A stretch of DNA of 64,000 nt from Pseudodesulfovibrio sp. S3 (GCF_004025585.1 NZ_QTZO01000003.1:1-64000); one strand, 5' to 3'. Positions 44,258 to 54,724 are shown, counted from the first letter of the stretch. Numbers and translations: made by a program. The notes: generated by a model from the sequence alone, not told the origin.

Positions 44258-46477
44258 TTTTGTTTTGTGAGTGAATACACAGTCCCATCCACACTCGGGC
44301 GGATTGTCTTTCAGGAGTTCGCACCGTTCGATGTAGAGATCATAGAGGAGCGGTTCAACGTCGGCTTCCTTGAGTTCCGTGAACAGTTTTTTGGCTTCCT
44401 TGAAGTCCATTTCCGTGTAGGTGTCATGGGCTTTTTCGTACAGCGCAAGTTCATCCTTGCGCGATTCCGCTTCTTCAAGGGTATAGGCTGTGTAAATTTT
44501 CACCGGTTGTTCTTTGCCCTTGACCCGGACGTTGTCCAGGATGCGGAAATAGTATTTGTCGCCGCAGGCGTCTACGATGTTTTGACTCACGATCAGTTTC
44601 TGACCGTAATATTTGGTCAGACTCTCCAGACGGGAAGCGAGATTCACGTTGTCGCCGATCAGGGTGTAGTCGAAGAGGTCGGCCGATCCCATGTTGCCGA
44701 CGCGAACGGAACCGGAGTGAATGCCGATTCCCACGGCAATGGTGAAGCCGTATTTTTCGAGGAATTCCACATTGAGTTCCTTGAGCTTCTCCTGCTGGGC
44801 AAGGGCGGCCTGAAGTGATTTCTCCTGGTGGTCTTCAACGTCAAGTGGAGCGTTCCAGAAGGCCATGACCGCATCGCCGATGAATTTGTCCAGAGTGCCT
44901 TCATGCTCGGTGATGATTCGCGTCATGGGCGTCAAATAGTCGTGGAGCAGGTCGGTAACCTGTGTCGGTGTCAGTTTTTCGGACAAGGAGGTGAAGCTGC
45001 GTACGTCCGAGAACTGAATGGTGATATCCTTTTCCTGGCCTTCCAGGGAAAGAGCGTCAGGGTTTTCCATGATCTGAGAGATGACGGACGGGGCCAGGTA
45101 ATGGGCGAATGCACCGTGGATGAACCGTTTTGCAATTTCCTCGCGCCAGAATTTGATGATGGTCAGGGTGGTGAATGTCAAAGCCAGCGTGAGGTAGGCG
45201 TACATAGGCGAAATGAAATAGTTCTGTTCTTCGAAGAGCAGGACCGAGCCGTGCCACATGACATATCCACACCCGATCAGGGGGAGAATGATCCAGGAGG
45301 CCCTGGCCCACATTATCAGGAACGTGGTGAGAATTCCGCAGATCAGCATGGAAACGAATTCAAAGCCCGGGGCCCAGTCCGGGACAGAGAGCAGTTGCTG
45401 TGATAAAATGTTGTCGATTATGGTGGCGTGGGCTTCCACTCCAGGGAAGCCCGGATCGAGCGGAGTGGCTCGGATATCCTTCAGACCCGAGGCAGACGTG
45501 CCGATGATGGCGATGCGCCCATCGAGATGGCCGGCTGGGAGTTTTCGGCGCAGGACGTCGGAAGCACTGATGTACTCAAAGGTCTTCATTCCGCCCCTGT
45601 AGTTGATGAGCATCTGACCGTTGGCATCCGTGGGAATGACGACGCCGTTAAATTTGAGTGACTCCACGCCGATGGAAGACATCTTGAGGACCATGTTGCT
45701 CATGCCTGATGCCTGCATCAGTGTGGCAAGGGCAAGATTTGGATATATTTGATTATTGTAGCTGTAGAGCAGCGGGACTCTGCGGTATACGGAATCCAGG
45801 TCCGGCGAGATGGTGATGAAACCGGTTTGCGGTGCCGCCTTGGACAGGATCGGAATGGGGCAAATCATCTGGTCGGCTTTGGGAAGAGCGTCATGGGGTG
45901 ACATGGCGCCTGGGGGAGAGAGAATGGCTACCTTGGCCGGTTTTATGAAACTGGCATCTCGCTCGATGGCGGTTGTATGTCCTTTCCTGTTATTGAGGAA
46001 GTCGATGCCGAGAACATACGGGCCGTCCTTGAGGTTGAAGGCCAGGAGCTTGTCATAGTCCATCAAGTCGTTGGGCAGTCCCTGAAAGCCGATATCGATC
46101 TGAAGCTCATTTTTCAGATCCTTTACCATTATATTGGGTGACGTTCTGTCCGGTTCGACAAAGATGATATCCGAAGCCACGGCTATGGCACCGTAAGCGG
46201 TGAGAAATTTGAGAAGCATGGCGACCCGGTATCGCGGCCAGGGCCATTGCCCCAGTTCGGCCAAGCTCTTTTCGTCGAGATCGATGATCACCGGGATTTG
46301 TGTGGCTGCCGGATGATGGTATTCTTTCAGGTAGTGGTCGTAAATTTTCAATTCCAATAAATAAAGGAATTGAGGTTTGCTGATGAAGAAAAAGATCATG
46401 ATCAGGGTGACCGAGACGCCGGTGCCAAGGAGTATCAACTGATCTTTCTTGAATATTTTTTTTAGCAGTTCAAACAT
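44255..46477 (-). CDS. CHASE2-domain class III adenylate/guanylate cyclase
   Basis: The 740-residue protein has one membrane helix near the N-terminus (LILLGTGVSVTLIMIFFFI), an extracytoplasmic CHASE2 sensor domain (about 60-350, with PVIIDLDEKSLAELGQWPWP and IAIIGTSASGLKDIRATPLD), three helices (about 365-440), then a class III cyclase domain (about 470-660). QFSDVRSFTSLSEKLTPTQV provides the metal aspartate region, FIGDAVMAFWNAP the second, and VGNMGSADLFDYTLIGDNVN the substrate-binding region. It probably makes cAMP in response to an unknown outside signal. No Shine-Dalgarno site is visible before either ATG 46477 or ATG 46513; I chose 46477 because it starts close to the membrane helix. 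Confidence 0.87.
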   Translation of the reverse strand: MFELLKKIFKKDQLILLGTGVSVTLIMIFFFISKPQFLYLLELKIYDHYLKEYHHPAATQIPVIIDLDEKSLAELGQWPWPRYRVAMLLKFLTAYGAIAVASDIIFVEPDRTSPNIMVKDLKNELQIDIGFQGLPNDLMDYDKLLAFNLKDGPYVLGIDFLNNRKGHTTAIERDASFIKPAKVAILSPPGAMSPHDALPKADQMICPIPILSKAAPQTGFITISPDLDSVYRRVPLLYSYNNQIYPNLALATLMQASGMSNMVLKMSSIGVESLKFNGVVIPTDANGQMLINYRGGMKTFEYISASDVLRRKLPAGHLDGRIAIIGTSASGLKDIRATPLDPGFPGVEAHATIIDNILSQQLLSVPDWAPGFEFVSMLICGILTTFLIMWARASWIILPLIGCGYVMWHGSVLLFEEQNYFISPMYAYLTLALTFTTLTIIKFWREEIAKRFIHGAFAHYLAPSVISQIMENPDALSLEGQEKDITIQFSDVRSFTSLSEKLTPTQVTDLLHDYLTPMTRIITEHEGTLDKFIGDAVMAFWNAPLDVEDHQEKSLQAALAQQEKLKELNVEFLEKYGFTIAVGIGIHSGSVRVGNMGSADLFDYTLIGDNVNLASRLESLTKYYGQKLIVSQNIVDACGDKYYFRILDNVRVKGKEQPVKIYTAYTLEEAESRKDELALYEKAHDTYTEMDFKEAKKLFTELKEADVEPLLYDLYIERCELLKDNPPECGWDCVFTHKTK

Positions 46478-46711
46478 ATGTCTGTGTTGGAAAGAGGTTG
46501 TATGACCCTCCATTTATTACAGATGATAGATAGAATATAAAGAGAAACTCACATTGCACCGGATAATTTTCAGATCCTTTCCCCTTGAAAACTCACCGAG
46601 AGATTGCAACTATATTGATTTGCAGTAGTTTTTATTAAAACCCAGACAGGAGGGGCGTAAGGACGCGGCAGCTTGTTCCCGTGGTTTGCCCCATGATGTT
46701 ACAGCGGGCCG
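46478..46711. other. Non-coding interval with a GGGGC/GCCCC hairpin
   Basis: This 234-base interval separates two minus-strand genes. GGGGC at 46652-46656 can pair with GCCCC at 46688-46692, with an inner CGCGG/CCGTG stem. It may be the transcription end of the transporter gene or part of the cyclase leader. It does not match a riboswitch I can name. Confidence 0.4.
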
Positions 46712-47434
46712 TCAGATGTTCTTGAAAATCATCATCAGGCCCAGCAAAAATACGAGGATGAATGCGAGTTTCCGGTATCCATGGTCTGAGATGTGCTTGT
46801 AGGCTAGGGTGCCAAGATAAATGCCCGCAACAAGCGCCGGAAGCGACATGGAGTAAAGACGCAGGACTTCATGTGTGATCATCCCGGAAATGGCGTGTGA
46901 TGCGATGATGATGAGACCCGAAATGGCGAAGTAGCAGGCCAGTGTCGCTTTGACCTGATCTTTGGACCAGGGTTGCAAGGCTGTGTAAATAATGACCGGC
47001 GGCCCTCCTGCGCCGATGCTTCCTCCAAGAAAACCGGACAAGAGACCGGCAAGGACTGTGAAGATGGGCTTGAGTTGTCGGGATTTTGGTTTATATAAGA
47101 GTTGGTGGCTTGTGAACAGGATCATCAGGATGCCGAGTCCTATGGACAGTGTTTGGGTTGAAACATGCTTGAGCACGTAAACTCCCAAGGGAATGCCGGG
47201 CAGGGTGGCCAGCATCAGGGTGAAGATGCTTTTCAGATGGATGCTGTCGCGCAGGCGTATGCTCAGGTACAGGCTGATGAGAACAGCCAGCAGCACCATG
47301 AGCGGTACGCAGGTCTTGATGTTCAGAAAAAGTCCTAGAAGCGGCAGGGCGATGAGTCCGAAGCCAAATCCGGTCAGTCCCTGGAGAAATGCGGCGACTA
47401 GTACTATTGAAATAATGGCGACTAATTCAAGCAT
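46712..47434 (-). CDS. TauE/SafE (TSUP) family membrane transporter
   Basis: The 240-residue protein has 7-8 hydrophobic segments and the duplicated TSUP pattern: an N-terminal FLQGLTGFGFGLIALPLLGL block and an inner GLLSGFLGGSIGAGGPPVII block, both with the family's G-x-G-G-G-like turn. Members export or import sulfite, taurine-derived sulfonates or other small organic anions. The substrate is unknown; sulfur compounds would suit a sulfate reducer, but that is a guess. It stands alone on the minus strand, with the cyclase gene downstream after 234 bases. Confidence 0.85.
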   Translation of the reverse strand: MLELVAIISIVLVAAFLQGLTGFGFGLIALPLLGLFLNIKTCVPLMVLLAVLISLYLSIRLRDSIHLKSIFTLMLATLPGIPLGVYVLKHVSTQTLSIGLGILMILFTSHQLLYKPKSRQLKPIFTVLAGLLSGFLGGSIGAGGPPVIIYTALQPWSKDQVKATLACYFAISGLIIIASHAISGMITHEVLRLYSMSLPALVAGIYLGTLAYKHISDHGYRKLAFILVFLLGLMMIFKNI

Positions 47435-47563
47435 TGCCGTGGAGTACTGTATTTATCCCAGTATCTCAATGAAGAATCCATGTCGGAAAATAAAGATGGA
47501 AAAACAGTTGCAACTAAAATGGCTCACAGGTTATAGATAAAAACGAATTGGCGTTTTTTTTAA

Positions 47564-47773
<210 letters not shown>

Positions 47774-47791
47774 GCAGTGCATGGCATGAAC

Positions 47792-47827
47792 AAAAAAAAG
47801 ACCGCACCAGGGTGCGGTCTTTTTTTT
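47792..47827. terminator. Bidirectional terminator between ferredoxin and DUF1499 genes
   Basis: AGACCGCACC pairs with GGTGCGGTCT around a two-base loop with eight A residues before and seven T residues after, so it works for both converging genes. Confidence 0.9.
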
Positions 47828-47835
47828 GTCGTCGA

Positions 47836-48279
47836 TCAGTTCTTTTTCTCAAAAAAGGTACGCAACTTTTCGATGCGCTCGCGGTTACTGTCAAAATCGA
47901 AAGTATCGCCACGGGACATGGAAAGAACGTGAATCACTCCCGCCTGTTCATCATAGAAAAATTCGGCGTCGTCCATGGTTCTCAGGATGGTGCTTTTGAA
48001 TTCGGCCCGCAAGTAGTTGCCGTCGGCCTCAAGGACCTTGCCGCCAAAAATGGACTCCACTGAGTTGGCGAGGTCCACCATGACTATCTCGGGGCTGCCC
48101 GTGGCCTTGATCGGATCGATTTTATACTTCACGTCATCGGTTTGGGAGGAGACGCAATCGTCCACAGTACAGGCTGCAAAACGGCCGTCCTTCATTCCCA
48201 TCACAGGGATTTTGGTGGAACAACCGGAAAGGGAAGTCAGGACAACAATGATGCATAAGGAGTAAAGTATCTGTTTCAT
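47836..48279 (-). CDS. DUF1499 family lipoprotein
   Basis: The 147-residue protein has a lipoprotein signal, CIIVVLTSLSGCS, with the lipidated cysteine at about residue 20. The mature part matches DUF1499: CTVDDCVSSQTDD near the start, LRAEFKSTILRTMDDAEFFY in the middle, and MSRGDTFDFDSNRERIEKLR at the end. The family has no assigned activity. The ATG at 48279 is chosen because TAAGGAGTAAAG-like purine-rich sequence is absent in longer frames and the signal peptide starts there; a frame from 48402 adds 41 residues without similarity. It is probably outer-membrane-anchored. Confidence 0.85.
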   Translation of the reverse strand: MKQILYSLCIIVVLTSLSGCSTKIPVMGMKDGRFAACTVDDCVSSQTDDVKYKIDPIKATGSPEIVMVDLANSVESIFGGKVLEADGNYLRAEFKSTILRTMDDAEFFYDEQAGVIHVLSMSRGDTFDFDSNRERIEKLRTFFEKKN

Positions 48280-48343
48280 GGTGCTCAATCTATTGTAAAA
48301 CGTTGTAAAAAAGCAACCCCTCTCCATGGTTTTCGACGAACTG

Positions 48344-49231
48344 TCACCTGGATCGGGTGGCCATGGCCACGCCTGAAAAAATGAGGACAAAGCCAGCCGC
48401 ATGAGCCCATGTGATGGGCTGTCCCAGCAGGAAGTAGGCGCCTATGCCGCTGAAAACCGGAATGAAATACTGAAACAGGGCGGACGTGCCGGGACCGATG
48501 AGCATGATGGCGGAGTTCCAGAGGATGAAGGCTATAAGGGATGCCCCGATTCCGATGTAGAGCATAACCCCGACAATGGCCGGGGTCACGGACCAGGCCG
48601 GATAAAAATGTTGTTCGATCAAAGCGGCCGGTATGAGCGGAATGACTCCCAGGAAGAAAATGGCGCCAAGATAGGATTTTCGGCTGATCGTATCGGGCTT
48701 TCGCTTGACCAGAATCGAATATATGGCCCAGAGGAATCCGGCAAAAAGCATCCAGAGATCGCCTGCACGGAAAGTCAAGCCGAGCAGGACATCCATGTTG
48801 CCTCTAGTTGCGATTATCATCATGCCGCAGATGGCCACCAATAGGCCGACCGTGCGAAGCGGGGAAATCGTTTCCTTGAGAAAGATACGGGCGAGGATGA
48901 CAACAAAGACTGGCGTGATCGATGCCAGCAGGGCCAGATTCACCGTGTCCGTTGTCCAGGCGCTGATGTAAACCAGCGTATTGAACACTGTGACGCCCGT
49001 GAAGGCAGCGGCAAGCAGGGAGTACTTGTGTTCGAGCAGGGCGGCCATGTCCCGACGCATGGATTTTGCCGCAAAAGGAAACAAAAACAAGCTCGCCGTA
49101 GTCCAGCGCAATGCGGCCAGAGTGATCGGTGGCACGATGCCCACAAACCCGCTGGCAATGATGAAGTTGCCGGACCAGATGGTCACCGCCAGGAGGGCGT
49201 AAAGTAAGCCTAATGGCCTGTTACTGAGCAT
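48344..49231 (-). CDS. EamA/DMT superfamily transporter
   Basis: The 295-residue protein has ten hydrophobic helices in two EamA repeats. The first contains LLYALLAVTIWSGNFIIASG and LAALRWTTASLFLFPFAA, the second AGDLWMLFAGFLWAIYSILV and later FSGIGAYFLLGQPITWAHAA with GFVLIFSGVAMATR. These are 10-TMS drug/metabolite exporters; the substrate is unknown. The start at 49231 overlaps the last 22 bases of the alkyltransferase-like gene upstream, so the two are probably cotranscribed. Confidence 0.88.
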   Translation of the reverse strand: MLSNRPLGLLYALLAVTIWSGNFIIASGFVGIVPPITLAALRWTTASLFLFPFAAKSMRRDMAALLEHKYSLLAAAFTGVTVFNTLVYISAWTTDTVNLALLASITPVFVVILARIFLKETISPLRTVGLLVAICGMMIIATRGNMDVLLGLTFRAGDLWMLFAGFLWAIYSILVKRKPDTISRKSYLGAIFFLGVIPLIPAALIEQHFYPAWSVTPAIVGVMLYIGIGASLIAFILWNSAIMLIGPGTSALFQYFIPVFSGIGAYFLLGQPITWAHAAGFVLIFSGVAMATRSR

Positions 49232-49605
49232 GGGCGTTGATAAAACAGCGAATAGGTATTGGCAACGGCTTTCTTGTTGACGGAAATGGCTTTGTCAGAT
49301 TGGCCATTGGAATCGGTCCATGAGGATCGATCCGCATGATCAAACTCAATTCCTTCTGCCAGGAGCAGCGATTTTTGCAGATCGTATCCCTGGAGTTGTC
49401 CCAGGGATATTTTCCCTTCCCTGTTGACAACCCTATGCCATGGAAGCTCTTCCTTGCGCGAGCAGGAGTGCAGGATGCGTGCAACCTGGCGTGCTGCGCG
49501 ACGATTGCCGGCCATGGTTGCAATAGTGCCATAAGTCGTTACTTTGCCCCTGGGTATGGAACGGATGGCATGGATGACTTTTTGCGTGAAAGGAGAGGAG
49601 TCCAT
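49210..49605 (-). CDS. atl: Alkyltransferase-like protein (ATL), MGMT family
   Basis: The 131-residue protein has the DNA-binding half of O6-alkylguanine-DNA alkyltransferases: VIHAIRSIPRGKVTTYGTIA, AGNRRAARQVARILHSC and ELPWHRVVNREGKISLG. The reactive cysteine of the PCHR motif is replaced by tryptophan (PWHR), which defines ATL proteins. These bind O6-alkylguanine and direct it to nucleotide excision repair without removing the alkyl group. A C-terminal tail of about 30 residues beyond the usual domain (SNGQSDKAISVNKKAVANTY) is unexplained. The overlap with the EamA gene suggests a shared transcript. Confidence 0.88.
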   Translation of the reverse strand: MDSSPFTQKVIHAIRSIPRGKVTTYGTIATMAGNRRAARQVARILHSCSRKEELPWHRVVNREGKISLGQLQGYDLQKSLLLAEGIEFDHADRSSWTDSNGQSDKAISVNKKAVANTYSLFYQRPCSVTGH

Positions 49606-49856
49606 GACGGTTTGATAATCCGGTTGACGTCGGGAGGCAATGGCGTTTTGCTTTGTCTTTGCAGTTCAATCTGCTTCATGGGCAAGAATTGTAGTAATAC
49701 ATGACTATGTATCTGTTGAAAATGAGTGAGTAGCTTAATAGAGTTGGCGGGGTGCTATTCCCGTTTGTGTACTGACAAACGTGTGCTGGATGAGACTTGT
49801 TTCCTCATCCATATGCACCGATACTGTATGTGAATTTAAGAGTACATGGAGTTTGC
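49606..49856. other. Intergenic region between ATL and MscS-type genes
   Basis: About 250 bases between divergent genes. It must contain both promoters; I can point to no clear -35/-10 pair, operator or RNA structure. Confidence 0.35.
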
Positions 49857-50681
49857 ATGGAAGATATCTTCAATAATCCTTTTGGAATCAAAGTGTTGTC
49901 AAGTCTGATCCTGGCAATTGTCATAACCGTGTTTGCAAAGATCGCCATTTCGATTTCACAGAAGAACAAAGAACGGATCTCTGAATCCCAGTATGTCATC
50001 AAATACACGGCTGTTTTTTTCTTTGGCATTGCCATGGTCGTCATATGGCTGGATGGAATCGGCCCGATGTTGACAGCCCTGACTATCGTTGCAGCCGCAT
50101 TGACCATCGTAGCCAAGGAAATCATTTTGAATTTTCTGGGTTCTTTCGTGATTTTCTGGCGTGAACTTTTCGCAATTGGCGACAGGGTTCAAGTGGGAGA
50201 TCATGCCGGTGATGTCATTGACAAAGGGCTTCTGTATTTCACCCTTCTTGAACTAGGACAAGACCAGTCTACAGGTCACAGCACCGGCAGGATGATTAAG
50301 ATTCCCAATTCCCTTGTCCACACGCTCCCAATAATCAATGCCACTCGTGGTGCCGGTTTCATATGGAACGAGATGACTTTTTCAGTCACCAGAAAGAGTG
50401 ATTGGGAAAAGGGAAAGATTCTTTTACTGGAAGTGGCCAACGAATACTCGAGAGCAAATTCCATTGATCTTGAAAAAGTGAAGAGAACATTCGAAAAAAA
50501 CAAGATCTACTTTAACACGCTGACTCCAAAGGTCTATATTTCCGTAGGAATGTTCGGCGTCAAGCTTACACTGAGATACATTTGCCGTGCGCGTCTGATT
50601 CGTGAAAGTGAGGAATTCATCACAACCCGTTTCCTGCATAAGCTTGAACCTGGCCTTATTGAACTGACCGAGGAACAGTAG
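49857..50681 (+). CDS. Small-conductance mechanosensitive channel, MscS family
   Basis: The 274-residue protein has three N-terminal helices (about 8-35, 46-68 and 72-95) followed by an MscS beta domain. VAAALTIVAKEIILNFLGSF is the pore-lining TM3, with the family's conserved turn before FRELFAIGDRVQVGDHAGD-like sequence (here FWRELFAIGDRVQVGD). IKIPNSLVHTLPIINATRGA is the signature after the beta domain, and the C-terminal domain is alpha/beta. It would release solutes on hypo-osmotic shock. The pore helix is poorer in the Gly/Ala pattern of E. coli MscS, so gating may differ. Start at 49857 with ATGGAG upstream; longer frame to 49797 rejected. Confidence 0.85.
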   Translation: MEDIFNNPFGIKVLSSLILAIVITVFAKIAISISQKNKERISESQYVIKYTAVFFFGIAMVVIWLDGIGPMLTALTIVAAALTIVAKEIILNFLGSFVIFWRELFAIGDRVQVGDHAGDVIDKGLLYFTLLELGQDQSTGHSTGRMIKIPNSLVHTLPIINATRGAGFIWNEMTFSVTRKSDWEKGKILLLEVANEYSRANSIDLEKVKRTFEKNKIYFNTLTPKVYISVGMFGVKLTLRYICRARLIRESEEFITTRFLHKLEPGLIELTEEQ

Positions 50682-50831
50682 AAATAATCACGACCTCGGT
50701 GTCGCGATGTGCCACTTGTCGCCGACCAAGACGCGGTATTGGCCGGTTGCCTGTTGTGTTCCCACAACTCAACGGGGAAGAATAAGTTCTTCATATCTGG
50801 GGGGGGCACAATACCCATTTCGAATAAACAC

Positions 50832-50864
50832 AAAAAGCCCTGAGTAGAAATACTCAGGGCTTTT
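50832..50864. terminator. Terminator after tRNA-Ser
   Basis: AAAAGCCCTGAGTA pairs with TACTCAGGGCTTTT around a short loop. On the minus strand it lies just downstream of the tRNA and is followed by a T tract; it may also stop transcripts from the mscS side. Confidence 0.88.
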
Positions 50865-50871
50865 CAATTCG

Positions 50872-50967
50872 TGGCGGAGAGGGTGGGATTCGAACCCACG
50901 TATGGGCTATGAACCCATAACTCGATTTCGAGTCGAGCGCGTTACGGCCGGACTTCGCTACCTCTCC
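50872..50967 (-). tRNA. tRNA-Ser, anticodon CGA
   Basis: On the minus strand the acceptor arm GGAGAGG pairs with CCTCTCC, followed by discriminator G and encoded CCA. The anticodon arm is CTCGA-CTCGAAA-TCGAG with anticodon CGA (reads UCG), and the T arm contains GTTCGAATCCC. A long variable arm (TATGGG..CCCATA) marks a class II serine tRNA. The length is 96 bases with CCA. It stands alone with a terminator downstream. Confidence 0.95.
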
Positions 50968-51071
50968 GCTTGCGGCTAGTGCCGATGTGGAAAGGGTTTA
51001 TAAACAGACTGAGCGCAACTGGCAAGCACCTTTTGGCCCTGGTGTGCTTCTGACTAATGGGCAATAGAATG

Positions 51072-51107
51072 AAAACGCCTTCCGACAGCGGGCCGGAATG
51101 CGTTTTA
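51072..51107 (-). terminator. Probable terminator after the NifX-like gene
   Basis: AAAACGC.TTCCG and CGGAA.GCGTTTT form a stem with one mismatch; on the minus strand it lies 20 bases beyond the stop and ends in TTTT. Confidence 0.65.
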
Positions 51108-51126
51108 TCTTGCCTTGAAAGTGTTC

Positions 51127-51513
51127 TTACAGCGGCTTCAGTTGGCTGTGGTCGTGGTCGTGATTGTCGCAATCATGGTGGTCGCAAGTGATGAGATTGT
51201 CCTGAAGCTCACCGGCAAGCCATTTGGCGGCAACTTCGTCGATGGGACCGGAGCAGCCCCTGACCACTTCGATGCCCACGCCTTTCAGGATGTTCAGCGC
51301 GCCCTGGCCCATGTTGCCGGCGAGCATGACTTTAATGCCCTTTTCGGCCAGGACCGGGGCGATGTCGGATTTGCAGCCGCATCCTTCGGGTGAATCCATC
51401 CGTTCCTTGCCGACGATGTTCCTGTCGTCGTCCAGGGTCATGATGGTGTAGTGGTCGCAATGGCCGAAATGGTCGTCGATGTTGCCGTCGCGGGTGGGAA
51501 TAGCAATTTTCAT
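51127..51513 (-). CDS. NifX/NifB C-terminal-like FeMo-cofactor-binding domain protein with His-rich tail
   Basis: The 128-residue protein consists of one dinitrogenase iron-molybdenum cofactor-binding domain: MKIAIPTRDGNIDDHFGHCD, then DHYTIMTLDDDRNIVGKERM, MLAGNMGQGALNILKGVGIE and VVRGCSGPIDEVAAKWLAGE. Related small proteins in sulfate reducers bind Mo-Cu or Fe-S clusters. After the domain comes a metal-ligand-rich tail, CDHHDCDNHDHDHS, able to bind Zn, Ni or Co. No nitrogenase genes are in view, so a general cluster carrier or metal chaperone is more likely than a nif role. A purine-rich GGAGCTC precedes the ATG. Confidence 0.85.
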   Translation of the reverse strand: MKIAIPTRDGNIDDHFGHCDHYTIMTLDDDRNIVGKERMDSPEGCGCKSDIAPVLAEKGIKVMLAGNMGQGALNILKGVGIEVVRGCSGPIDEVAAKWLAGELQDNLITCDHHDCDNHDHDHSQLKPL

Positions 51514-51591
51514 ATCAGAGCTCCTGAGTATGTAAATATTTGTTGAAACGAGAAGGTAAGGCGGTTTGTCCGCTTGTAAAGGGATAGGGCG

Positions 51592-52080
51592 CTACTTTCT
51601 GCGTTCAAGGAAAAAACGCTTGAGCAGACCTCGGCATTCTTCGGCCATAACGCCCTCGACCGTCCACATATGGTGGTTGGTGAAGGGCAGGGAACACCCC
51701 TGAAGGTTGGTGACCAACGCTCCGGCCCGTTCATCCCTGGCAGCAAAGACCACTCCTGCGATCCGAGCGTGAATGAGCGCGCCGGTACACATGAGGCAGG
51801 GTTCGAGCGTGACCGCCAAGATGCTCCCGGTCAGGCGGTAATTCCCTGTGATCTCGGCCGCTTTGCGTAGGCATAAGATCTCGGCATGTCCGGTGGGATC
51901 GTTCAGGGCGATGGGCCGGTTGTGGGCCGAAGCCATAAGCGATCCGTCCGGGGCAAACAAGGCTGCCCCTATGGGTGCCTCGTCTGTCCTGGCCGCCTTG
52001 CACGCCTCTTCAAAGGCCACATCCATGAGGGAGCGCCAACTGGTTCCGGCAGGCGGTTTCGGAGGAGTTGGGGCAGCCAT
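51592..52080 (-). CDS. tadA: tRNA-specific adenosine deaminase TadA
   Basis: The 162-residue cytidine/deoxycytidylate-deaminase-fold protein has the zinc site HAE (in DPTGHAEILCLRKAAEITGN) and PCxxC (EPCLMCTGALIHARIAGVVF). FEEACKAARTDEAPIGAALF is the N-terminal family block. It converts A34 to inosine in tRNA-Arg(ACG). The sequence is close to general nucleoside deaminases, so guanine deaminase cannot be wholly excluded, but TadA is the best fit by size and the CLMCTGAL context. It lies ten bases after purQ on the same strand. Confidence 0.85.
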   Translation of the reverse strand: MAAPTPPKPPAGTSWRSLMDVAFEEACKAARTDEAPIGAALFAPDGSLMASAHNRPIALNDPTGHAEILCLRKAAEITGNYRLTGSILAVTLEPCLMCTGALIHARIAGVVFAARDERAGALVTNLQGCSLPFTNHHMWTVEGVMAEECRGLLKRFFLERRK

Positions 52081-52090
52081 GGATACGGGG

Positions 52091-52906
52091 CTATTGGGCC
52101 TTCAGATAGCGCACCCCGGCTTCGAGCATGGTCAGGCCGAGCGGGATGTTCGGATCGGTGCCGCGAGTCCAGGACGGATGATTGGTGCGATGATTGTAGG
52201 CCTCTGGGTGGGGCATGAGGCCCAGGATGCGGCCCGAGGGATCGGTCAATCCGGCGATGCCCAGAGGAGAACCGTTGGGATTGTAAGGATATTCCAAGGT
52301 CGGCTCATTGGACTTTGGATCGACGTATTGGACCGCGATCAGGTTGTCGTCCTGAAGTGCCTGAAATGTGGCGGCATCCATGGGAATTATCTTGCCTTCG
52401 CCGTGCCGGATGGGAACATCCAGGCAATCGATGCCCTTGGTGAACACGCAGGGAGAGGCCGGGTTTGTTTTCAGGCGGACCCAGCGGTCTTCGAACCGGC
52501 CGGAGTCATTGTAGGATAAGGAGACCTGGCGTTCAAAATATTTGCCGCCGATGGCAGGGAGCAGGCCGAGTTTGCATAGCAGTTGAAAGCCGTTGCAGAT
52601 ACCCAGGATGATGCCGCCTTTGTCGAAGAATCCCTTGAGCTGGTCGAGCACGGGTTTGCCGTCAGCATCGTTGGACCAGCGCCAACGGAGCGCGGCTGCC
52701 TGGGCTGCTCCGAGATCGTCGCCGTCAAGAAAACCGCCTGGACAGAGCAGATAGTTATAGTCGTCCATGCGTACATGGCCTGCTGCAAGATCGGAAAAAT
52801 ATATGATATCGGCGTGATCCGCACCTGCCTGCTCAAGGGCGTAAGCTGATTCCTTTTCGCAGTTGGTGCCGTATCCGGTGATGACAAGGGCGTTGACGCG
52901 GGCCAT
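52091..52906 (-). CDS. purQ: Phosphoribosylformylglycinamidine synthase, glutaminase subunit PurQ
   Basis: The 271-residue class I glutamine amidotransferase provides ammonia for step four of purine synthesis. ALVITGYGTNCEKESAYALE opens the family; the nucleophile is in GIILGICNGFQLLCKLGLLP, and the His-Glu pair in ILGLMPHPEAYNHRTNHPSW. It is longer than the 225-residue PurQ of Bacillus, matching a type seen in sulfate reducers. The start at 52906 has GAGGAG upstream; a frame to 52939 was rejected. purL and purS are not adjacent. Confidence 0.92.
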   Translation of the reverse strand: MARVNALVITGYGTNCEKESAYALEQAGADHADIIYFSDLAAGHVRMDDYNYLLCPGGFLDGDDLGAAQAAALRWRWSNDADGKPVLDQLKGFFDKGGIILGICNGFQLLCKLGLLPAIGGKYFERQVSLSYNDSGRFEDRWVRLKTNPASPCVFTKGIDCLDVPIRHGEGKIIPMDAATFQALQDDNLIAVQYVDPKSNEPTLEYPYNPNGSPLGIAGLTDPSGRILGLMPHPEAYNHRTNHPSWTRGTDPNIPLGLTMLEAGVRYLKAQ

Positions 52907-53063
52907 GAAATTCTCCTCTTCGTATTGACTTTGTCGCATTACCCTGCAAAATTTGCTGAGCAGCGCGTGCTGGGCAGGAACATACGTGCCCGACGCATGA
53001 CAGTCAACATGGCCGACAGATGATGTCGATCATGATATCGTATTGTAATTTAAGTATAACTAA

Positions 53064-54722
<1,659 letters not shown>

Positions 54723-54724
54723 GT

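Noticed and set aside
46645-46700. Possible cyclic-di-GMP-I riboswitch (GGGCAAACC on the minus strand).
   Set aside because: The downstream GACGCAAAGCC core of that riboswitch is missing, so the partial match is not enough.
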